This document shows positions 19,940 through 26,742 of a stretch of 27,466 nucleotides of DNA, piece by piece (the first letter of the stretch is position 1; each line of letters opens with the position of its first letter). This DNA comes from Clostridia bacterium (GTDB lineage: Bacteria > Bacillota > Clostridia > Christensenellales > Borkfalkiaceae). A model generated the notes under the pieces. It was not told where the DNA came from. It was given only the letters and a program-made list of their open reading frames with translations, and did no database searches. Location: contig CAAGDF010000095.1 in NCBI GenBank assembly GCA_900768525.1, positions 1-27,466 of the forward strand, written 5' to 3'. A program made the position numbers and the translations under genes.

Positions 19940-22688
19940 CTCGCTCGACGAAAAAGAATTAGTCAAGCAAATCGACGAGATGAAAGCCGCGGGTATAGGC
20001 GGGTTTATAATGCACGCCCGCACGGGACTTAAGGACGAGTACCTTGGCGAAAAGTGGTTTTCATGCGTTAAAGCGTGTCTGGAAAAAGCGCGCGAAACGG
20101 GCATGGATGCCTGGGTGTATGACGAAAACGGTTGGCCGAGCGGTTTTGTTGGCGGAAAGCTGCTTGAAAACGAGAATTTTCGCGCAAGATTTTTAGAATA
20201 TTCGGTCGGTGCGTTCGATAAAACGGCATTTGCCGTATTTATTGCCGACGATAAAAAAGGGTTTGTTCACGTTGAAGCACCCGTCAACGGCGTGAATGAA
20301 TATCATAACGTTTATTTAAGAATAAGCCCTGCGAACAGCGATATTTTGAACCCCGCGGTCACCGACGCATTTATTAAGGAAACGCACGAAAAGTATTACG
20401 AGCGGTTCAAGGAATATTTCGGCAAGGAGCTTGTCGGTTTTTTCACCGACGAGCCGCAGTATTACCGTTGGGCTACGCCTTATACTCCGACTGCCGAAGC
20501 CGAGTTTAAAGCCTCGGGCGAGGACATAAAAGACGGCTTGATTTGGTTGTTCAAGCACGACGAGCGCGGTTATGTTTTCCGTGAAAAGTATTATAAAACG
20601 CTCAATAAATTGTACGTTGAAAACTTTTATAAAAAGATTTACGACTGGTGCGGGGCGCATAATTGCAAACTCACGGGGCACTCGGTTGAAGAAAACGCGC
20701 TGTTTATGCAAATGTGGGGCGGCGCGGCGGTTATGCCGAGTTATGAATACGAGGACATTCCCGCAATCGATTGGCTCGGGCGTTTTTGCGGCGGCGAACT
20801 TGAGATAAAGCAAGTCGCGAGCGTTGCGGTTCAGCTTGGTAAAAAGCAAATTCTGACCGAATCTTTCGGTTGTTCGGGTTACGACGTTACGCCTAAGGAA
20901 CTTAAAAGCATACTTGAATATCAATATTTCGGCGGGGTTAACGTAACTTGTCAGCATTTGTATCCGTATTCGGTCGCGGGGCGCGGAAGAATAGACCATC
21001 CGCCCGTGTTCGGTCCGCACGGGAATTGGAACGAAGGGTTCAAAGCGTTCAACGACTATTTTGCGCGCCTTTCGTATATCATAACCAACACAGAAGAAAA
21101 TACGAAAATAGGCGTTATTCACCCGATGAGCGATGCATGGCTCGATTATGTGCGTGACGAGGACTATGAAAGCGTCAGACAATTAGAGGAAGAATTCAAT
21201 GCATTTTTAGCGTTTTTGCGCAAAAACGGAGTTTTGTATCAGTTTATAGACGAGCGCATTTTAGCACGGCACGGAAGTATTGACTGCAATACTCTGAAAG
21301 TAGGAAAGTGCGGCTATAGCACCGTTATCGTACCGAAAATGAGAAATATCGCGCGTAGCACATACGAAATTTTGAGCCGTTTTACGGGTAAACTTTGCCT
21401 GCTCGGCAACCTTGAAGTTATAGACGGCAAGCGCGAAAAAATAAATCTTGTAAGCAATACTACGCTTAATGAAATTATCGCCGAACGCGATATCAAGTTT
21501 GTTAGCGATAACGAGAACGGGGCTATGAATGCGCGCAGCGGAAGCATCGGTGAGTTTGTGTTTATAAAGAACATGTCTTATACCGACACGACAAAAGTAA
21601 AAATCGAAGGTGCGGGAAAGAAATACCGCGCGCTTGACCTTGAAACCCTTATCGAAAGCGATATAACCGACGAAATGGTAATTCCGGCAAGCGAAAGCGT
21701 TATATTAATTAAGTGCAATGGCGCAAAGCATGCCGAAAATGCCGAGTGTAAAACCGACGTAACGAATAATTTTAAAGTTGCGAATATAACCGAAAATTAT
21801 TTTGTTATGGACTGTGCGTTCCTTAGTAAAGACGGCATCGAATATGGAGATAATCGACCTATAGCGGGGCTTTTTGAAGATTTATTATACGAAGATTACA
21901 AGGGTAAAATAGTAATTCGGCAAAAATTTAACTTGCGCGAAAAGATGCCTTTAACTCTTGTTATGGAGCGCGCAAACCTTAACTTTGCGACCGTAAACGG
22001 CAAGCCGATTGAATTTACAAAAAACAATTACGACGTTAATTTTGTAGAATGCGATATGACCGACGCTGCGGTGCAAGGCGAAAACGTGTTTGAATATTCT
22101 ATCGATTTTTATCAGCACGACGGCGTGCATTTCGCACTGTTCGATCCGCTTGCGACCGAGAGTTTAAGGAACTGCTTGTATTACGATACGTCTATTGAAA
22201 ACACGTATTTAAAAGGTGATTTTATTGTAAACGAAGACTTTTCACTGTCGAAACGCACGGAATTGCCGACCGTAACCGACGAATTATATAAACATGGTTA
22301 TCCGTTCTTCAAGGGCGAAATTACGCTTAAGGGCAAGATAAACAAAGCTGAAAGCGGACGCACGGTAATCGAATTCGGCGGCAGGTTTATGACCGCGAAA
22401 GTGTGTGCGAACGGCAAAGAAAAACTGTTTACGTTGGATAACAAGGGCGATATTACCGATATGCTTTGGTGTGGCGAGAACGAAATTACGGTAACTTTGC
22501 GGTCGAGCATGCGTAATATTTTCGGACCGCACCACTTTAAACCCGTGCCCGAACCGATGGGCGTTAGTCCCGAGAATTTCGAGTTCAGGGGGCAATGGTT
22601 CGGCGGCAGAACGCCTGCGAATTATTCCGATAATTACAATTTTGTGCCTTTCGGCGTAAAAAATATTGTCGTAACCGTAAAAAACTAA
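19863..22688 (+). CDS. GH106-like glycoside hydrolase (alpha-L-rhamnosidase-type)
   Basis: A 941-aa protein without signal peptide. The N-terminus IPFWSWNNSLDEKELVKQID (19-38), the block GIGGFIMHARTGL (44-56), WVYDENGWPSGFVGGK (84-99), GFFTDEPQY (192-200) and GHSVEEN (272-278) followed by TESFGCSGYDVT (332-343) match the (beta/alpha)8 catalytic part of the GH106 / 'glycosyl hydrolase' family. Likely catalytic carboxylates are Glu197 of TDEPQ and Glu333 of TESFG, by inference. The C-terminal part (from ~600) is a beta-rich domain ending in a carbohydrate-binding-like jelly roll. Together with the GH37 gene it forms an operon probably acting on imported oligosaccharides. AGGT precedes the ATG. 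A complete copy of the dispersed motif is in frame at codons 662-671 (DNRPIAG). The substrate is uncertain. Confidence 0.82.
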   Translation: MNEKLKNALSGELKEYRSIPFWSWNNSLDEKELVKQIDEMKAAGIGGFIMHARTGLKDEYLGEKWFSCVKACLEKARETGMDAWVYDENGWPSGFVGGKLLENENFRARFLEYSVGAFDKTAFAVFIADDKKGFVHVEAPVNGVNEYHNVYLRISPANSDILNPAVTDAFIKETHEKYYERFKEYFGKELVGFFTDEPQYYRWATPYTPTAEAEFKASGEDIKDGLIWLFKHDERGYVFREKYYKTLNKLYVENFYKKIYDWCGAHNCKLTGHSVEENALFMQMWGGAAVMPSYEYEDIPAIDWLGRFCGGELEIKQVASVAVQLGKKQILTESFGCSGYDVTPKELKSILEYQYFGGVNVTCQHLYPYSVAGRGRIDHPPVFGPHGNWNEGFKAFNDYFARLSYIITNTEENTKIGVIHPMSDAWLDYVRDEDYESVRQLEEEFNAFLAFLRKNGVLYQFIDERILARHGSIDCNTLKVGKCGYSTVIVPKMRNIARSTYEILSRFTGKLCLLGNLEVIDGKREKINLVSNTTLNEIIAERDIKFVSDNENGAMNARSGSIGEFVFIKNMSYTDTTKVKIEGAGKKYRALDLETLIESDITDEMVIPASESVILIKCNGAKHAENAECKTDVTNNFKVANITENYFVMDCAFLSKDGIEYGDNRPIAGLFEDLLYEDYKGKIVIRQKFNLREKMPLTLVMERANLNFATVNGKPIEFTKNNYDVNFVECDMTDAAVQGENVFEYSIDFYQHDGVHFALFDPLATESLRNCLYYDTSIENTYLKGDFIVNEDFSLSKRTELPTVTDELYKHGYPFFKGEITLKGKINKAESGRTVIEFGGRFMTAKVCANGKEKLFTLDNKGDITDMLWCGENEITVTLRSSMRNIFGPHHFKPVPEPMGVSPENFEFRGQWFGGRTPANYSDNYNFVPFGVKNIVVTVKN
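21848..21876 (+). repeat. Dispersed motif copy 10, inside the GH106-like gene
   Basis: GATAATCGACCTATAG (21849-21864) then CGGGGCTTTTTG, nearly the same as copy 3 including the tail. It codes DNRPIAGLF. Confidence 0.75.
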
Positions 22689-22755
22689 CGATTTAATGTA
22701 AATATCGGCGGCGTGTAAATGTGTATTGTCGCGTATAACTTAATAACAAATTATG

Positions 22756-22789
22756 GCAGGTATCGGGAGTCCGGTATCTGCTTTTTTTG
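22756..22789 (+). terminator. Intrinsic terminator of the GH operon
   Basis: An 11-bp stem with two G-U pairs, GCAGGTATCGG (22756-22766) and CCGGTATCTGC (22771-22781), GAGT loop, then seven T. Confidence 0.85.
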
Positions 22790-22892
22790 TTTTCGGTAAA
22801 ATTCAGAAATCGACATTTCGGCGCGCCGTTGTTGTTCAGTTTTTTAAATGTCAATGCTATAATCGAGCCATTAAAAGATTTGGAGGCAAACA

Positions 22893-23246
22893 ATGAACAC
22901 AGACAAAATCTATGCGGAAGCAATCGCAAACGAATATGCGGTCAAAGATACGAGAAAGGTCGTACAACTTAAAAAACTCGACGCAAAGGCAAAGCGTCCC
23001 GCTCAAACTTTCGGATATGCTTTCGGAACTATCGCGGCGCTTGTTTTCGGCGTGGGAATGTGCCTTTCGATGAAAATAATCGGCGACGGATCAATGATGA
23101 TGACGGTTGTCGGCATCTTGGTCGGTTTGCTCGGTATCGTGGGCGTTTCGGTCAATTATCCCATTTACAAAAAATTGTTTGAAAAAGGCAAAAAGAAATA
23201 CTCCGCCGACATTTTGTATCTTGCAAAAGAAATAAGCGAAGAATAA
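22893..23246 (+). CDS. Conserved small membrane protein (sometimes labelled dihydropteridine reductase-like)
   Basis: A 117-aa protein with an amphipathic N-terminus (DKIYAEAIANEYAVKDTRKVVQLKKLD) and two hydrophobic helices (about 41-60 and 69-88), followed by a basic C-terminal segment YKKLFEKGKKKYSADILYLAKEISEE. I recognise this pattern from Firmicutes proteins occasionally annotated 'dihydropteridine reductase', but no reductase motif is visible and the name is not supported. GGAGG lies before the ATG, with TATAAT at 22858-22863. It is followed 4 bp later by a 38-aa ORF and then a TetR-like regulator, a grouping seen in related genomes with longer versions of both. Confidence 0.7.
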   Translation: MNTDKIYAEAIANEYAVKDTRKVVQLKKLDAKAKRPAQTFGYAFGTIAALVFGVGMCLSMKIIGDGSMMMTVVGILVGLLGIVGVSVNYPIYKKLFEKGKKKYSADILYLAKEISEE

Positions 23247-23250
23247 TACA

Positions 23251-23367
23251 ATGAAAAGGGCAAAGATCATCTTAGACAAATTGCTCCACCCGCCCGTAGG
23301 TATAATAATATTTTTACCGCTCGCGGCGTTTTCGGGGCTGATTTATATATATGCCAGACAAGAGTAA
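23251..23367 (+). CDS. 38-aa membrane peptide, probable remnant of a longer membrane protein
   Basis: MKRAKIILDKLLHPPVGIII begins a 38-residue ORF that continues with a single hydrophobic helix (FLPLAAFSGLIYIYA) and ends RQE. The LHPPVG-x-x-x-x-LP-x-AAF start is how I remember a widespread membrane protein of about 300 aa beginning, so this looks like its N-terminal fragment. It starts 4 bp after the upstream gene, without a good SD, and would be coupled to it. Downstream sequence (23368-23439) encodes nothing resembling the rest of that protein. A genuine small protein cannot be excluded. Confidence 0.5.
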   Translation: MKRAKIILDKLLHPPVGIIIFLPLAAFSGLIYIYARQE

Positions 23368-23439
23368 TGCGAACCCCGCCAAAACGCCGATATTTACGCC
23401 TTTTTTGTCAAACTCTCTCCAGTTCATCGGCGTTCGACT

Positions 23440-23988
23440 TTGCCAAAAATCATCGAAAAGAAAGATTTTGAGCATATCACCGTAAAAGAAATTTGCGATA
23501 AAGCGGGCGTGAACCGTTCGACTTTTTATTTGCATTACGAAACAATGACCGATTTATTGGAAGAAACCTCGCAGTATGTGCTTAAAAATTTTTATTTACA
23601 CATGCAGAACGCCGACGATTTCAATATGGCTGACGGCGAACGAGGCATTGCCGGGCATATCAGCGAAGCTCCTTTAAACGAGTTGTATCTTGTAACGCCG
23701 AAATATCTCGAGTCGTATTTGCGGTTTGTAAAGAACAACAAACGCCTTTTCCGTACGACTTTAAAATATTATGAATTGTTTAAGTGGTATATTACTTATG
23801 CATATATGTATGAGCATATTTTTAACCCTATTCTTGACAGGTACGACGCTTCCGAAAACGTAAAGGCATATCTTGTTTCTTTTTATATGAAAGGTTTGAT
23901 TGCTATTATCGACCGATGGGTTTTAAACGATTGCGCGGAAAGTATTCCCGAACTTATGGATATAATAAAAACGTGTATGAACAGGTAA
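23440..23988 (+). CDS. TetR-family regulator, apparently N-terminally truncated
   Basis: The frame shows EKKDFEHITVKEICDKAGVNRSTFYLHY, a clear TetR helix-turn-helix, followed by an AcrR-type C-terminal domain with HISEAPLNELYLV, FVKNNKRLFRT and YLVSFYMKGLIAIIDRWV. About 175 aa of the expected 190-200 are present. Missing is the first half of helix 1 (normally 10-15 residues of the type RTKRAIYDAL before PKIIEKKDF). The only start available is TTG 23440, with no SD; upstream the frame is open to 23368 but holds no start codon or TetR-like sequence. The gene is therefore probably inactive, or read from an unseen start. Such regulators commonly neighbour the 117-aa protein at 22893. Confidence 0.6.
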   Translation: MPKIIEKKDFEHITVKEICDKAGVNRSTFYLHYETMTDLLEETSQYVLKNFYLHMQNADDFNMADGERGIAGHISEAPLNELYLVTPKYLESYLRFVKNNKRLFRTTLKYYELFKWYITYAYMYEHIFNPILDRYDASENVKAYLVSFYMKGLIAIIDRWVLNDCAESIPELMDIIKTCMNR

Positions 23989-24007
23989 ATTCGGCAGCCG
24001 CCGAATT
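23988..24007 (+). terminator. Hairpin at the end of the truncated tetR
   Basis: Perfect 8-bp arms AATTCGGC and GCCGAATT around AGCC, starting in the stop codon. No T-tract follows, so termination is uncertain. Confidence 0.4.
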
Positions 24008-24077
24008 GCATAAAAATTCAATGTGATATTTTTCACTCGTGTGGTGGGAAATCTTTTTTACTTTTTACGTCGAAAGT

Positions 24078-24107
24078 GCCGATAACGGGCTTATAGGCGG
24101 ATTTTTT
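24078..24107 (+). repeat. Dispersed motif copy 11
   Basis: GCCGATAACGGGCTTATAGG then CGGATTTTTT; flank CGAAAGT pairs weakly with ATTTT. ACGGGC variant. Confidence 0.75.
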
Positions 24108-24251
24108 GGTTGTTTTGTGCGCTTTTGTGCTTTAATGTTTTGTTTGTTATTTGGCTAAAACTTAATGAGTGAACGATTACTGTAAATGATTGCTGTGTTG
24201 TATGCGTTTGAGTTTCGGGTGTTTACTCTATTAGTGATACTCAATTCGACA

Positions 24252-24297
24252 ATTCACTTAATATTTTCGGTAAACTTACCGAAAATATTAAGTGAAT
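24252..24297. promoter_or_regulatory. Perfect 46-bp inverted repeat upstream of the ATPase promoter
   Basis: Left arm starts ATTCACTTAATATTTTCGG (24252-24273, 22 nt), spacer AC (24274-24275), right arm is its exact complement (24276-24297) ending AATATTAAGTGAAT. It lies just upstream of the -35 at 24310. No T-tract follows, so a protein-binding site or cruciform is more likely than a terminator. Confidence 0.8.
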
Positions 24298-24309
24298 GTA
24301 GAAAATGAC

Positions 24310-24338
24310 TTGCTTTTTTTGAAACAATATGCTATACT
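24310..24338 (+). promoter_or_regulatory. Promoter of the DUF4143 ATPase gene
   Basis: TTGCTT (24310-24315), 17 bp, TATACT (24333-24338). It is flanked on the left by the perfect 46-bp repeat and on the right by its degenerate copy. Confidence 0.65.
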
Positions 24339-24381
24339 GCACTTAATAAAAGTGGTAAACATACCAAAAATATTAACCGAG
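24339..24381. promoter_or_regulatory. Degenerate copy of the 46-bp inverted repeat over the transcription start
   Basis: Shares CACTTAATA, GGTAAAC, TACC and AAAATATTAA in the same order and spacing as 24256-24291. It begins directly after the -10 box and ends 9 bp before ATG 24391. Confidence 0.6.
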
Positions 24382-24390
24382 AGGCTTAAA

Positions 24391-25683
24391 ATGGGTATAA
24401 AAAGAGATAAATATCTTGAAATGCTTTTAATAAGGCGGCATAACGGATTTGTCAAGGTGATAACCGGCATCAGAAGGTGCGGCAAATCTTACCTTATGAA
24501 TGAGATTTTTTACGAGAAATTGAAAGCGGACGGGGTAAAAGACGATCATATTATAAAATTTGCGTTTGATTCGGCGGAAGATTTGTTGCTGATAGGGGAA
24601 GATTTACAGGAACTTGCGCAAAACAAGAAGAAAGTCGATCCTAAAAAATTTATGGCGTATATATCTCAAAGAATGGCTGACGAAGATATGTATTACCTTT
24701 TGCTTGACGAGGTGCAAATTCTCGATTGTTTCGAGGCGGTTCTTAACGGATATTTGCGCAAAAAGAACATGGATGTTTATGTAACCGGCAGCAATTCAAA
24801 ATTTTTGTCGAGCGACGTGCTGACCGAGTTTGCGGGGCGTGGCGATGAAGTTCACGTTTTACCGCTGTCTTTTTCGGAGTTTTATGCAAATTATAAAGAC
24901 GGACTTGATTATGCGTTCGATGATTATATGATTTATGGCGGGTTGCCTGCGGTTGCGCTTATGCAAACGCCCGAACAAAAGGCGAGTTATTTAAAAACTC
25001 AGTTGCAAAACGTTTACCTTAAGGACATAGTGGAGCGGCATAATTTGAGTTCGAATGAAAATATCGGCGAATTGTTGGATATTATCGCGTCGGGTATTTC
25101 GTCGCTCACTAATCCGACTAAGTTATCAAACGCTTTCAAAAGTATAAAAAATTCGTCTTTAAGCGCGCTTACCATTGACCGTTATATTGCTTATATGCAA
25201 CAGGCGTTTATGCTTTCAAAGGCAAACAGATATGACGTGAAAGGCAAAAAATATATTGCTACGCCGTATAAAATATATTTTGAAGACGTCGGTTTGCGCA
25301 ACGCTCGGCTCGATTTCAGGCAAATAGAAGAAACGCATCTTATGGAAAATATCATCTATAACGAATTGCGTTATCGCGGGTATAATGTTGACGTTGGGGT
25401 TGTAGAAACGCGTGAAAATGTGGACGGTTCGTCGGAAAGGCGGCAACTTGAAATTGATTTTGTCGCAAATCAGGGCAACAAGCGGTATTATATTCAATCG
25501 GCTTACGATATCCCCGATGAAGAAAAGATGAAACAGGAAACGAAATCGTTCGATAAAACTAACGATTCATTTAAAAAAATAATAATTGTCGGCAAAGCAA
25601 TGAAGCCGCGTCGCAACGAAAAAGGATACATGATTATAGGCGTAAAAGAGTTTTTGTTAGATCCCGATAGTTTGGAACGATAA
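24391..25683 (+). CDS. AAA_14 / DUF4143 family ATPase
   Basis: A 430-aa protein of the widespread AAA_14-DUF4143 family. Walker A is GIRRCGKS (26-33), Walker B LLLDEVQ (103-109), sensor TGSNS (132-136), then the characteristic GRGDEVHVLPLSFSEF (149-164). The C-terminal DUF4143 half (~200-430) contains YLKDIVERH and a nuclease-like end: LMENIIYNELRYRGYNVDVG followed by LEIDFVA and YYIQSA, which fits the E-x-D-x-x-Q arrangement of PD-(D/E)XK-like folds. The family has no settled function and is abundant in gut bacteria and archaea. SD GAGAGG precedes the ATG. A longer frame starts at 24292, but it would read through the promoter repeat. The gene is monocistronic with strong flanking repeats and a terminator. 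Confidence 0.88.
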   Translation: MGIKRDKYLEMLLIRRHNGFVKVITGIRRCGKSYLMNEIFYEKLKADGVKDDHIIKFAFDSAEDLLLIGEDLQELAQNKKKVDPKKFMAYISQRMADEDMYYLLLDEVQILDCFEAVLNGYLRKKNMDVYVTGSNSKFLSSDVLTEFAGRGDEVHVLPLSFSEFYANYKDGLDYAFDDYMIYGGLPAVALMQTPEQKASYLKTQLQNVYLKDIVERHNLSSNENIGELLDIIASGISSLTNPTKLSNAFKSIKNSSLSALTIDRYIAYMQQAFMLSKANRYDVKGKKYIATPYKIYFEDVGLRNARLDFRQIEETHLMENIIYNELRYRGYNVDVGVVETRENVDGSSERRQLEIDFVANQGNKRYYIQSAYDIPDEEKMKQETKSFDKTNDSFKKIIIVGKAMKPRRNEKGYMIIGVKEFLLDPDSLER

Positions 25684-25703
25684 ACACTAAGTATAAAAAC
25701 AGG

Positions 25704-25741
25704 ACGGCGTAAAAGCGATTTGCTATTATGTCGTTTTTTTG
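25704..25741 (+). terminator. Intrinsic terminator of the DUF4143 gene
   Basis: A long stem from ACGGCGTAA (25704-25712) to TTATGTCGT (25725-25733) with G-U pairs and an inner AGC/GCT stem, then seven T (25734-25740). A dispersed-motif copy follows directly. Confidence 0.7.
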
Positions 25742-25747
25742 TTAAAG

Positions 25748-25778
25748 AGCCGATAACGGGCTTATAGGCGGACTTTTG
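25748..25778 (+). repeat. Dispersed motif copy 12
   Basis: GCCGATAACGGGCTTATAGG then CGGACTTTTG. It agrees with copy 11 across 23 bp and weakly through the next 40 bp. Confidence 0.8.
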
Positions 25779-25832
25779 ACTGTTTTTATGCGTTACTTTT
25801 GTGTCTTTGATAAATTATTTTGAATTAAAACA

Positions 25833-25861
25833 TTGACGGTGGTTCATAATTATGATATAAT
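25833..25861 (+). promoter_or_regulatory. Promoter of the antitoxin gene
   Basis: TTGACG (25833-25838), 17 bp, perfect TATAAT (25856-25861). Confidence 0.75.
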
Positions 25862-25898
25862 AATGCTACAATAAATTGTAATATACGGGAGGTAAAAT

Positions 25899-26165
25899 AT
25901 GCCGAGAATTATTCCGATAAGAGATTTGAGAGATACGACGAAATTATCCGAAATGTGCAACGCCAGCAACGAGCCGATTTTTGTAACCAAAAACGGCTAT
26001 GGCGATATGGTTATAATGAGTATGCGAACATATGAAGAACAACTTGCGCGTTTGAATATGTATACAAAGATAATGGAAGGGAAATCGCAAGCCGATAACG
26101 GACAGTTGCTTGACGGTCAGTCCACAATGGAAAAACTGAGGAAAAAGTATGTCGAGCAAGTATAG
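25899..26165 (+). CDS. Phd/YefM-type antitoxin
   Basis: An 88-aa protein with the Phd/YefM N-terminal DNA-binding fold: IIPIRDLRDTTKLSEMCNAS, then EPIFVTKNGYGDMVIMSMRTYEEQLARLNMY, where VTKNG...VIMS and TYE are the usual family positions. The C-terminal tail (about 55-88) would normally wrap and inhibit the partner toxin. GGGAGGT precedes ATG 25899 and a strong promoter lies upstream. The partner toxin gene overlaps its last 17 bp but is truncated, so this antitoxin now appears to be an orphan. It could still repress its own promoter or neutralise a related toxin elsewhere. Confidence 0.87.
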   Translation: MPRIIPIRDLRDTTKLSEMCNASNEPIFVTKNGYGDMVIMSMRTYEEQLARLNMYTKIMEGKSQADNGQLLDGQSTMEKLRKKYVEQV

Positions 26166-26268
26166 TTTTAAATTTACACCGCTTGCCGAAGAAGATATCG
26201 GTTCGGCGTTGGTTTATATATCTCAAAAACTTTTTAACGCACGTTGCGTTCTATGCAGGTTGGCCTAA
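26149..26268 (+). pseudogene. Truncated ParE/RelE-type toxin
   Basis: The frame starts MSSKYSFKFTPLAEEDIGSA and continues LVYISQKLFNA, a clear ParE/RelE N-terminus, but switches after about residue 31 to unrelated residues and stops at codon 40. A full toxin has 90-100 residues, so the catalytic or gyrase-binding part is lost. The break coincides with the first residues of the cupin gene fragment in another frame, at about 26240, which marks a deletion junction. ATG 26149 overlaps the antitoxin stop by 17 bp, the normal arrangement for such a pair. Confidence 0.8.
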
Positions 26269-26728
26269 CGCTTGGGCTGCGTTCCGAAAAGCATTGGAAG
26301 TGTACGCGGATGACGACGGCAAGTGCGGCGGAATGTTCGGGCTTGGCGAGCCTAATACGGCTTATGCAAAATATTTTGTGGGCAATTCGTACTTGAAACC
26401 GCTTACCGATCCGAAGAAAACGGTGTTTATGGCAAACGTTACGTTCGAGCCTAAGTGCCGCAATAACCGGCATATTCATCACGCAACGGCGGGCGGCGGG
26501 CAAATTTTGCTGTGCGTTGACGGCAGAGGTTGGTATCAGGAAGAGAATAAACCCGCAGTCGAACTGCACCCCGGCGACGTGATTACCATTCCCGCAAACG
26601 TAAAGCATTGGCATGGAGCGGCAAAGAACAGCTGGTTTTCGCATATTGCCGTGGAGTGCCCCGGCGAAAACACGAAAACCGAATGGTGTGAAGCCGTGTC
26701 CGATGAGGAATACGATAAATTGGATTAA
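26237..26728 (+). pseudogene. 5'-truncated carboxymuconolactone decarboxylase-cupin protein
   Basis: From about 26237 the frame reads HVAFYAGWPNAWAAF, the end of a carboxymuconolactone decarboxylase (AhpD-like) domain. A complete cupin follows: NRHIHHATAGGGQ with metal-binding His residues, GRGWYQEENKPAVELHPGD and HWHGAAKNSWFSH. Intact relatives have an extra 70-100 residues of CMD domain at the N-terminus; here these are replaced by the toxin fragment. The longest open frame begins at TTG 26183 and its first 18 codons are out-of-frame toxin sequence. There is no SD. The protein is probably not made, though the cupin itself is intact. Confidence 0.75.
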
Positions 26729-26742
26729 ATATATAAACACAC

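Larger units (their letters stand above)
23989..24390. other. 402-bp gap upstream of the DUF4143 ATPase
   Basis: Contains the hairpin at 23988, a dispersed-motif copy (24078-24107), a perfect 46-bp inverted repeat, a promoter and a degenerate second copy of that inverted repeat. Confidence 0.65.

Noticed and set aside
20316..21182. 288-aa open frame antisense to the GH106-like gene
   Set aside because: The plus-strand frame has clear family motifs; the antisense frame has no SD, no recognisable domain and a composition typical of a shadow frame.
24252..24381. The 46-bp inverted repeat as the end of an insertion sequence
   Set aside because: No matching copy exists after the ATPase gene (25684-25900), there is no transposase, and the second copy lies 41 bp away inside the promoter region.
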